A stretch of DNA of 7,407 nucleotides. It comes from Bacteroidales bacterium. Lineage in GTDB: Bacteria > Bacteroidota > Bacteroidia > Bacteroidales > UBA932. The position numbers and the translations under genes were made by a program. Every line of letters starts with the position of its first letter. Position 1 is the stretch's first letter. The stretch lies in NCBI GenBank assembly GCA_017509375.1, contig JAFWPT010000164.1:1-7407 (forward strand). Reading direction: 5' to 3'. The notes beneath the pieces are model-generated. The model had not been told where the DNA came from. It was given only the letters and a program-made list of their open reading frames with translations, and did no database searches. Below, one piece after another: positions 1-6,480 of this stretch.

Positions 1-1095
1 ACGCTCGTTACCAAGGGTACCGTAGGATGCGCGGAGCTTTGCAAAGTCGAGAACTCCGCCTGCCTTGACGCTCTTCATGAAGGGCTCCTCGGTCACCACC
101 CAGCCCAGGGACACGGAAGGGAAGAAGCCTCCGCGGTATTCCTTGGCAAAGCGGGACGAACGGTCGTAACGGGCATTGACTTGCAGGAGATAGCGTCCCT
201 TATAGTCGTAGGTGACACGGCCGAAGAAGGATTGGTATGCATTGTCGGAAGCGTTTCCGGAAGTTGTAAGCAGGTTTTTGTTCGCCATGTTGAGGTAAGG
301 ATAGCCTGCAAGTTCCATCTGGTCCGTGCCGGTACTCATGCTCTCGGAGAAGTTGTAGCTGTCCTCGTAGCCGAGCAGGTAAGTGGTATGATGGTCTTTG
401 CCGAAGTCGGCGCTGTAATTGAGCAGCAACTGCTTCGTGATGGTCTTTGCTTCCGTGCGGCTTTCAGTCAGCGAGTTGTAGGTGCATCCGCTCAAAGGTG
501 TGTCGGAGAGTACGCCCGGCTCGACGTAGTAGTAAGCTTTCTGGACGTAGTCCTTCTCCGCGCTGTGGCGCAGTGACGGAGCGAATACGGCGGAAATCTT
601 GAAATTCTTGAACGGGGTGACGTCCAGGGAGAACTTGCCGTAGAATGCATCCCGCTCGGTATTGTCGAAGCCGCCTGCGTGCAGACGGGCATAGGTGTTG
701 GTGCCGTTGTTTCCGGGACCGTAAGTGCCGTCGGACCAGACTGCGCAATAGATGGGATTGTACTTGAAGGCGGCCTGGACGGGGTTGATCTGGTTGTTGT
801 TGCTCAGCTTGTGGTTGAAGGTCATATCCACGGATGCCGAGATGAACTTGTTGATCTTGATGTCGTTGTTCAGGCGGGCGGTGTACTGTTCCACGTTGCG
901 TCCGTAGTACAGCGCCTCCTCGTTCTCGTAAGACAGCATGGCGCGGCTCTTGATGACTTTGTTACCGTAGCTTATACCCACGCGGTGCTTGTGCTGGGGA
1001 GCCCATTTCTCTATCATGAGGGAGTCCCAGTCGGTGAGAGGATAGGCGTCAGGGTCCAGTTCGTGATTGGCCATGTAATTCTCGATGAAATCCTG
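1..1095 (-). CDS. SusC/RagA-type TonB-dependent transporter, central part (continuation after frameshift; runs off left edge)
   Basis: This is the continuation of the same susC gene in the shifted frame, open without a stop for 365 codons from about 1095 to the window edge. It starts QDFIENYMANHELDPDAYP and LTDWDSLMIEKWAPQHKHRV, the region where plug passes into barrel. Repeated amphipathic strands follow, such as YTARLNNDIKINKFISASVD and FYGKFSLDVTPFKNFKISAV. Near the left edge are the family-typical FFGRVTYDYKGRYLLQVNAR, RYDRSSRF, FFPSVSLGWVVTEEPFM and LRASYGTLGNER. With the first 283 residues this makes about 650 of the roughly 1000 residues usual for SusC; the rest of the barrel lies beyond base 1. 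It has no natural start of its own, since it is not a separate gene. The susD partner would be expected next. Confidence 0.88.
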
Positions 1096-1943
1096 GGATA
1101 CTGGTAATAATCGCTCCCCTCGGGATTACCGGCATCGTTCCACTGCAATTCGTTCATCAGTTCCATGAAGCGGGTGGGGCTTACCTGCTCGGGATGCCTG
1201 GTACGGGTGAGCACAGAGAAGCTGCCGTTGTAGTCGATGTGCAGCTGTCCTTCCTTGGCACGTTTGGTGGTGATGAGGATAACGCCGGCCGAAGCACGGG
1301 CTCCGTAGATGGAAGCGGAGGCTGCATCTTTCAGCACGGTGACGTTGTCTATGGCGTCCACGTCAACGTCGTTGATGGTGCTCACAGGCACGCCGTCCAC
1401 GATGATGAGGGGGTCCGAATCACCGATGGTGGTGACGCCGCGCACACGTATAGTGGCTCCGGCTCCGGGGAGGCCGCTGGTACGGGTGACCTGCACGCCT
1501 GGCATGGAGCCTTGCAGGGCCTGGCTGAGCCCTACGCCCTGGATGGAGGCAAGCTTGCCGCCGTCAACGTTGGCGATGGAACCGGTAAGGTCCTTCTTTT
1601 TCACGGTACCGTAACCTATGACCACTACCTCGTCGAGGAGCTTGTTGTCGTCATTGAGTACTACGTTGATAACTGAACGGTTGCCTACAGTCTCGCTGAG
1701 AGACTCGTAGCCGATGCAGGTGAACTCCAGAACGGAACTGCTTGATGCGACCTGGAGGGTGAACTTGCCGTCGATGTCGGTGGTGGTGCCGTTCATCGTA
1801 CCCGACTCCACCACACCGGCTCCGATTACGGCCGCACCGTCTTTGTCAAGTACGGTTCCGGACACCTTCACGCGGTTCTGGGCGCTCACTACGAGCGAAC
1901 CGAGTGCAAGGCACAGGATGGTAATCAGTAAGTGTTTTTTCAT
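1014..1943 (-). CDS. SusC/RagA-type TonB-dependent transporter, N-terminal part (frameshifted gene)
   Basis: This is the first part of an outer-membrane SusC-family transporter that, with a SusD lipoprotein, imports oligosaccharides using TonB energy. Residues 1-21 are a signal peptide (ending VVSA before Gln22). Residues about 26-100 form a carboxypeptidase-regulatory-like domain (VSGTVLDKDGAAVIGA, then TTTDIDGKFTLQV). DEVVVIGYG at 104-112 is the hallmark TonB-box region, followed by the plug domain with GVQVTRTSGLPGAGATIRVRG and VTVLKDAASASIYGARASAG. No STN domain is present, so sensing through an anti-sigma partner is not expected. True SusC sequence ends at residue 283 (YYQYP); the remaining 26 codons to the stop at 1014 are out-of-frame read-through caused by a one-base loss near 1095. 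The rest of the protein continues in another frame to base 1. The start follows the FAD gene by 28 AT-rich bases. Confidence 0.92.
   Translation of the reverse strand: MKKHLLITILCLALGSLVVSAQNRVKVSGTVLDKDGAAVIGAGVVESGTMNGTTTDIDGKFTLQVASSSSVLEFTCIGYESLSETVGNRSVINVVLNDDNKLLDEVVVIGYGTVKKKDLTGSIANVDGGKLASIQGVGLSQALQGSMPGVQVTRTSGLPGAGATIRVRGVTTIGDSDPLIIVDGVPVSTINDVDVDAIDNVTVLKDAASASIYGARASAGVILITTKRAKEGQLHIDYNGSFSVLTRTRHPEQVSPTRFMELMNELQWNDAGNPEGSDYYQYPRISSRITWPITNWTLTPILSPTGTPS
1093..1099 (-). other. Frameshift site in susC (apparent one-base deletion in a G run, C run on the coding strand)
   Basis: Upstream of this point the SusC-like frame reads through YYQYP; downstream, SusC-like sequence (QDFIENYMANHE) resumes one frame over. 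The coding strand has TATCCCAGGAT here. Adding one C to the CCC run (1095-1097) gives tyrosine, proline, glutamine, aspartate and joins the two frames perfectly. No other stop or frame break is seen in the gene within the window. Confidence 0.85.
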
Positions 1944-1971
1944 CGTATGATTTTAGTAATTAATTGGTTGA

Positions 1972-3438
1972 TTATCCAAGGAAGGCCCCCTGCAGGAGCA
2001 GTTTGGAACGCACTTCGCCGGCGTCTATGTCCCGGGGGGCGGCTCCGGTGGCGGCGGCAACGGCGGCGGTTATGCCGGCCGCCTGGCCCATAGCCATGCA
2101 AGGCGGCATGACGCGTACGGCCCCTGCCGCGTCGGATGTTGCGCTGATGGCACGTCCGGCCACAATCAGGCCGTCTATTTCCAGAGGAATGAGGCTGCGG
2201 AGCGGAAGGCCGTACCACCGGCCGTTTTCCACCGTCTTGTATTCCGTAGTATTGGCTCCGTTGCGGCCGTGCACATCTACGCTGTTGGACGCCACCAGAA
2301 TACTGTCTTCCGGTACCACGCCCTGGAGCAGGTCGTCGGCGGTAAGCATGTATTCACCCTTTACGTGGCGCGATTCGCGTATCCCTAGGGTTGAGGCTGA
2401 GCATTTGAGGGTGGCGTTTTCGCAGCCTGGTACGTATTTATGGAAGAAGTGCATCAGCTCCTGTACCTGGCGCCGGCCTTCGGTCTCGGCGGCGGAAAGG
2501 CTCTCGGTATCCGTAGCGTCCACATTGGCTATACGGGTGCAGTTTACCGCCCATTCGTCTTCGCGCACCCCGCGGTATATGTTTACGCTCTTGCGGGCGA
2601 TGTCCCACTCTCCGGCGGCTTCGGCCTGCTCCACCCACCAGTGGAGGGCCCTGTAGCTGACTCCGTTGACCTTGCGGAATTCGCCCAGATGGGCCTGCAC
2701 GTCAGCTTCGAGCCTGGGGCTGTCCACATTGTTGATGTGGAAGAAAAGGGTCGAGGGTTGTACTCTGCCGGTATCGGGGTTGCCGAAGGTGCATGGAGCG
2801 CCGGCCCGGGCGGCTACATCTCCGTCGCCGGTGGCGTCAATCACCACTTTTGCATCGATCCGTCCTATGCCTTCGCGGTTCAGCACGCGCACCCCGCATA
2901 CCCGCTTCCCCTTCATCACCGGGTCAACCAGCGTGCTGTGATACAGCACTTTCACTCCGGCTTCGCGGCACATGCAGTCCAGTACGAATTTCAGGGTTTC
3001 GGCGTCGAAAGGGGTGAGGTGGTCATGGCCGGCGGTAATCCAGACGCTGAACGGAGTGCAGGCACGTACCTTTGACGGATGGATTGCTCCTCCCAATTCT
3101 ACCAAGCGGTTTACCGTTTCTTCGAACAGGCCGCGGATTATCATCAGCTCTCCGGTAGTATCGTAGCAAGTCATGAAAGGTGCCACGAGCCCTCTGGTAG
3201 CCATGCCGCCGAGGCAGTTGCCCTGTTCGATTATGAGGGCTTTGGCACCGCATCTGGCGGCTGCTATGGCGGCACACACGCCTGCCGGGCCTCCTCCCGC
3301 TACCAAGACTTCCGTAACGCCGATCAGGCGTTCAGTGCCGGCAGGGGAGCTGCATCCGGAGTTCAGGCTTCCGGCTCCCAGAAGGGCGCTTCCGGCCAAT
3401 GCGGCGCCGCCGCTTTTGAGAAAATCTCTGCGTTTCAT
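1972..3438 (-). CDS. FAD-dependent oxidoreductase with Tat signal (FAD_oxidored-like)
   Basis: A 488-residue flavoprotein. The start at 3438 gives a canonical twin-arginine signal (RRDFLK at 3-8, then an alanine-rich hydrophobic stretch), so it is probably exported folded with FAD bound. A longer in-frame start at 3570 would overlap the MBL gene by more than 100 bases and bury this signal, so it was rejected. Cys29 follows LNSG, a poor lipobox, so lipidation is doubtful. The Rossmann motif VAGGGPAG lies at 46-53, followed by EQGNCLGG at 71-78; VIDATGDGDVAARAG (199-213), GIRESRHVKGEY (352-363) and a C-terminal FAD motif LIVAGRAISATSDAAGAVR (424-442) are typical of the FAD_oxidored family (PF12831-like). 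Relatives are often found near sulfatases and glycosidases, but substrates are mostly unknown. It begins one base after the MBL stop and ends 28 bases before susC, so it probably shares a transcript with both. Confidence 0.9.
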   Translation of the reverse strand: MKRRDFLKSGGAALAGSALLGAGSLNSGCSSPAGTERLIGVTEVLVAGGGPAGVCAAIAAARCGAKALIIEQGNCLGGMATRGLVAPFMTCYDTTGELMIIRGLFEETVNRLVELGGAIHPSKVRACTPFSVWITAGHDHLTPFDAETLKFVLDCMCREAGVKVLYHSTLVDPVMKGKRVCGVRVLNREGIGRIDAKVVIDATGDGDVAARAGAPCTFGNPDTGRVQPSTLFFHINNVDSPRLEADVQAHLGEFRKVNGVSYRALHWWVEQAEAAGEWDIARKSVNIYRGVREDEWAVNCTRIANVDATDTESLSAAETEGRRQVQELMHFFHKYVPGCENATLKCSASTLGIRESRHVKGEYMLTADDLLQGVVPEDSILVASNSVDVHGRNGANTTEYKTVENGRWYGLPLRSLIPLEIDGLIVAGRAISATSDAAGAVRVMPPCMAMGQAAGITAAVAAATGAAPRDIDAGEVRSKLLLQGAFLG

Positions 3439-3439
3439 A

Positions 3440-4663
3440 TCAGTTACATTCAAACGGGCCCCATTCGCCGGTAACAGGGTACTTGGGGCTGCAGTCATCC
3501 ATAGTATAAACCTTGTAGGATTTGCCGTCCTTGGCCACGCGTATGAGTATGTGGCCGCCAGTGGACGCAAAACGGTCCTTGTATGCCTCCACCAGATTAC
3601 TGGGGGCCAGGTTGGTGAGGAACACCTTGCAGCCGGGATTGGCGGCGTACACGTTGTCCAGGGTCTTGGGGTTGGGTTGTACGTCGCGCCAGACGTTGGC
3701 TATAAGCACGTCCGGACGGAGAACGTTCATGATGTCCGGCCCGTTGGCGCCCTTGGTGCAGTGATGGCTGGCCTTCATAACTTCTACTTTATGGCACAGT
3801 TTGCTCACGGGGGCTTCCATGTCGAAATACTCATGCAGGTCTTTGTGGGCCCACTGAAGGTCGCCTCCGGAGAAGATGTCGAACGGGCCGTAGCTGAGGA
3901 TGAAAACGCTGCTCAGCGCATTTTCTCCGGGGTACGCCTTGGGGTCGCCGGCGGCGTCCAGCTCAGCCATCGGCGGGATGTCGGTAGTCCATTCGCTGCT
4001 CCCCGGGGCCGTGCGGTACCTTCCGGCGCTTGCCAGATTGTGCACGCAGAAGCCGGGAACTTCGCCGAAAACGGGGGCTATCTGTGAGTCGGAGCAGGGG
4101 TCGAAGAACTCGTAGCTGGTGCCGTTGGTCTTTATGGTCCAGTTGAGGAACTTGGAGAAGTTGGCCATATTTTCCTCGCGGGTGGTGTTCGAAGCCTTGA
4201 CTTCTGTGTGATCGCCCCTGGATATAAAGCGTTTAATAAGAATCTTGCTGCCTACTTCGCAGACGCTGGTGAGGCGGAACTTGCCTTCTTCATGGAGCGG
4301 AAGCTTCTTGGAGTAATCCCCCATGTGGTCCGTGTGGAAGTGGGAGAGCAGGAAGTAGTCCAGGGTATCTTTGCGGCCCATGGGGGCGAAGTGGCGTATG
4401 TAGTCGATAATTACCTTGCCGGAACTCGTGGTGCTGTCCGGTTTTGGAGCGGTGGGCATATATTTGTGCTGCTTTAGGAGCGACCCTGCCGCATCTACGA
4501 GCATGGTGGTTCCATCCGGAAACACATAAAACATGCACTCTCCCCGTCCTGTATTAATGGCGTGAATATCTAGCGTTCCACGAGTCCACGGACCAGGTGC
4601 CGCGCTGCATGCGGCAAGAAGGAACAGAACTATCGCAGTGCCTGAGATGGCTCTTAGTTTCAT
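3440..4663 (-). CDS. ComEC/Rec2-type metallo-beta-lactamase-fold lipoprotein
   Basis: A 407-residue predicted lipoprotein with a metallo-beta-lactamase hydrolase fold. The signal peptide ends in a clear lipobox, LAAC with Cys19. The N-terminal strand pattern, INTGRGECMFYVFPDG then MLVDAAG (36-60), resembles the start of the ComEC/Rec2 hydrolase domain (DVGQGD...LIDGG). The metal motif HFHTDH (108-113: His108, His110, Asp112, His113) is complete. SGGDLQ (265-270) supplies the likely bridging Asp268, and KASHHCTKGAN (298-307) matches the ComEC HHGS-type motif near His300/His301. There is no membrane-channel competence domain, so a DNA-uptake role is unlikely. The protein contains about nine cysteines besides the lipidated one, many for an exported protein. 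The start at 4663 follows an A-rich leader with no Shine-Dalgarno. The stop lies one base before the next gene's ATG, indicating translational coupling. The substrate is unknown; phosphodiester, lactone or other ester cleavage are all possible. Confidence 0.85.
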   Translation of the reverse strand: MKLRAISGTAIVLFLLAACSAAPGPWTRGTLDIHAINTGRGECMFYVFPDGTTMLVDAAGSLLKQHKYMPTAPKPDSTTSSGKVIIDYIRHFAPMGRKDTLDYFLLSHFHTDHMGDYSKKLPLHEEGKFRLTSVCEVGSKILIKRFISRGDHTEVKASNTTREENMANFSKFLNWTIKTNGTSYEFFDPCSDSQIAPVFGEVPGFCVHNLASAGRYRTAPGSSEWTTDIPPMAELDAAGDPKAYPGENALSSVFILSYGPFDIFSGGDLQWAHKDLHEYFDMEAPVSKLCHKVEVMKASHHCTKGANGPDIMNVLRPDVLIANVWRDVQPNPKTLDNVYAANPGCKVFLTNLAPSNLVEAYKDRFASTGGHILIRVAKDGKSYKVYTMDDCSPKYPVTGEWGPFECN

Positions 4664-4686
4664 TGTGTTTATAAATTATTGGTCAA

Positions 4687-4720
4687 CGAATATAATAATT
4701 ATTTATTAATTCGGACCAAA
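4687..4720 (-). promoter_or_regulatory. Candidate Bacteroidota-type promoter upstream of the MBL gene
   Basis: Within the AT-rich gap, the minus strand reads TTTG (4720-4717), 22 bases, then TATATTCG (4694-4687). The Bacteroides sigma-ABfr consensus is TTTG, about 19-21 bases, then TAnnTTTG; the second box matches it at five of six defined positions and the spacer is slightly long. A start a few bases past 4687 would leave a leader of under 20 bases to the ATG at 4663. The position, just after the terminator-like hairpin and before a new gene group, makes biological sense, but the match could be chance in AT-rich DNA. Confidence 0.3.
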
Positions 4721-4727
4721 AACGGAA

Positions 4728-4764
4728 AAAAGATGGCGGTGAATAAAAAGCACTGCCATCTTTT
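4728..4764 (-). terminator. Terminator-like hairpin after the GH27 gene
   Basis: Two 14-base arms, 4728-4741 and 4751-4764, are inverted copies around a 9-base A-rich loop and differ at one position (4738 against 4754). In the minus-strand RNA this gives an A-C mismatch in an otherwise continuous stem. The 3' arm ends in six U residues (complement of 4726-4731, partly in the stem), followed by CCG and five more U. This fits a Rho-independent terminator between the GH27 gene and the MBL gene. The hairpin would also form in plus-strand RNA (G-U pair), but with only four U residues. A smaller 5-bp inverted repeat (4782-4786 with 4793-4797) lies closer to the GH27 stop. Confidence 0.6.
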
Positions 4765-4833
4765 CGAAAACCGTCTGGATTCGGCAAAAACCTGCCGGGA
4801 AAAACGGCCGGCCGACATTACCGCCTGCGCCCG

Positions 4834-6480
4834 TTACTGCCTGAACAGACCTTCCAGCTTTTCGTCTGTACTGCCGGGGCTGAGGCGGTAGAAGGCTGCG
4901 CCGTGGGGCGGGACCTGCACTTCCCAGCGATCCTTGAATCCTACGGTACCCATATCTTTCTGGCGCCAGAGGTCCCGCACTGTCTGCTGGCTATAGAGAC
5001 CGAGTTTCTTGGGCGTGAAGCCCATTGTGCGCTCTTCTTCGGTAAGGTTGAACAAGGCCACTGCGAGGCTACCGTCTTCCAGGGGTTTTACATAGGTCAG
5101 ATGCCCTTCTCCGGAAGCGATGCGGACGCCCTGAATGCCAAGCGGGTCCTGATTTACGTCCAGCACCTCGTTGTTGCAAAGCAGGCTGAGCGTAAAGGGG
5201 TCGAGGGAACTCATATCGCAGCCGAGCAGCATGGGGGAAGCCAATATAGACCAGAGAGTTATGTGGGTGTACTGCTCCCAGGGGGTGAGCTCCGTCCAGC
5301 GCATCTTACGGCCCCAGCCGACCTTGCCGAGCACCAGCATGTCGGCATCCGGCCAGCGGCCCGGCCTGCGCCACCCGGCCCAACGGTCTTGCCCTTCGAA
5401 ACCAATGGAGGACATGCTTTCCCAGTTGTCCCGGATGTCGCCGGTAGTCCGCCAGCATTCGGCATATTTGTCGAGGGCGGGAGCTATGGTGACGCGGGAA
5501 CTGTTGGAGATGCTGTACACTATGTCGCGCCCGGTGGCGTCCATGGCCTCTTTCATGTCGCGCATCCACCACTCGTCATTGGGGTTCCAGTCGTATTTCA
5601 GGTAATCTACACCCCAGTCGGCCCACTGCCTGGCATCCGCCTTGGCAAAGGAATACTTGCCGAAACTGCGTATGGTTTCTTTGTTTATCTTTTTACGGTC
5701 CGCCTTGCAGTATTCGTCCGTAAGGCCCTGCTCCACCCACCAGTAGCTGCCGTCTTCGTTGTCGCAGGATGAGCCTATGTGCGAGGCATAAGTGGAAATC
5801 CAAGGCCCGGAGTAGATGCCGAATTTCAGGCCGCGGGCGTGCAGGGAGTCGCCGAGAGCCTTCATGTCCGGGAACTTTTTGTTGGGCTGGATGGCGTTGT
5901 ACTTGCCGCCGCGCAGGCCCTGCCAGCCGTCGTCTATGTTGATGTAGGTCCAGCCATAGTCGGCAAGACCGTTTTCGTCGAATGCCCGGGCGGACTGCAG
6001 GATGAGGTCCTGGCTCACGGTGTTGCCCCATACGTTCCAGGAATTCCATCCGAGGGGCGGCGTGAGAGCTATGCGTTCGCCTATCTCTATGCGGAGTTTG
6101 CGGGTGTCGCTGCCGAGGGCGTTGGCGGCGGTGATGCTGACCGTGTAGCTGCCCTTTTTGCGTACCTTGCCGGTGATGATGCCTTTGTCCGGATCCAGAT
6201 TGAGCCCGCGCGGAAGCCCCTTGGCGCTGAACTTCATGGGACGTACCCCTGTGGTGGGGATGCGGAACAGGAACGGGGCTCCCGGACGCTCTCCGTACAC
6301 TTTCGGCCCGTTGATGCGGGGGGTGTCGGGAGCCGGAGGGGTGAGTATGAAGGCGCTGTAGTCGGGGGCAGTGATGGCCGATGCCTCCTTCATGATGGCA
6401 TCCCTTGCCTCGGCGGCGGTCTGCGCGGAAACTGCGGCTCCGGCGAGCAGGAAGAATGTAAGTGTGAGTATTCTTTTCAT
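4834..6480 (-). CDS. GH27 family glycoside hydrolase (alpha-galactosidase-like) with N-terminal Ig-like domain
   Basis: A 548-residue secreted retaining glycosidase of clan GH-D. Family GH27 includes alpha-galactosidases, alpha-N-acetylgalactosaminidases and beta-L-arabinopyranosidases. Residues 1-20 form a signal peptide ending VSAQ. Residues about 68-134 look like a putative Ig (He_PIG-type) domain, with LPRGLNLDPDKGIITG. The TIM barrel opens with TPPLGWNSW (140-148) and YINIDDGW (179-186). YLKYDW (293-298) carries the likely nucleophile Asp297, and CWRTTGDIRDNW (342-353) the likely acid/base Asp348, aligned by eye with Asp170 and Asp231 of human alpha-galactosidase A. RWPDADMLVLG and NQDPLG are further family motifs, and a beta-sandwich C-terminal domain follows. 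The ATG at 6480 overlaps the sulfatase stop. The Cys that often follows the nucleophile motif in eukaryotic members is Trp298 here. Family is sure; exact sugar specificity is not, though galactose-type sugars are the best guess. Confidence 0.93.
   Translation of the reverse strand: MKRILTLTFFLLAGAAVSAQTAAEARDAIMKEASAITAPDYSAFILTPPAPDTPRINGPKVYGERPGAPFLFRIPTTGVRPMKFSAKGLPRGLNLDPDKGIITGKVRKKGSYTVSITAANALGSDTRKLRIEIGERIALTPPLGWNSWNVWGNTVSQDLILQSARAFDENGLADYGWTYINIDDGWQGLRGGKYNAIQPNKKFPDMKALGDSLHARGLKFGIYSGPWISTYASHIGSSCDNEDGSYWWVEQGLTDEYCKADRKKINKETIRSFGKYSFAKADARQWADWGVDYLKYDWNPNDEWWMRDMKEAMDATGRDIVYSISNSSRVTIAPALDKYAECWRTTGDIRDNWESMSSIGFEGQDRWAGWRRPGRWPDADMLVLGKVGWGRKMRWTELTPWEQYTHITLWSILASPMLLGCDMSSLDPFTLSLLCNNEVLDVNQDPLGIQGVRIASGEGHLTYVKPLEDGSLAVALFNLTEEERTMGFTPKKLGLYSQQTVRDLWRQKDMGTVGFKDRWEVQVPPHGAAFYRLSPGSTDEKLEGLFRQ

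Noticed and set aside
2030..2095. GC-rich repeated GGCGGC-like stretch near the FAD gene end
   Set aside because: It encodes the alanine/glycine-rich FAD-binding C-terminal helix region (AAGITAAVAAATGAAP), so codon bias explains it better than a DNA repeat.
3439..3570. Longer start for the FAD oxidoreductase at 3570
   Set aside because: The extra 44 residues lie in the MBL coding region, look unlike a signal peptide, and would bury the RRDFLK Tat signal that begins right after the ATG at 3438.
3173..4087. A 304-codon open frame on the plus strand opposite the MBL and FAD genes
   Set aside because: It is antisense to two clearly homologous genes, has no recognisable domain, and long antisense frames are common in GC-rich coding DNA.
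4805..4814. Ten-base palindrome CGGCCGGCCG just downstream of the GH27 stop
   Set aside because: It is too short and has no loop, single copy, and no sign of an operator arrangement; chance is likely in GC-rich DNA.
4903..5772. A 289-codon open frame on the plus strand within the GH27 gene
   Set aside because: It lies fully inside a well-supported gene, with a low-complexity product rich in V, A, G and P and no domain.
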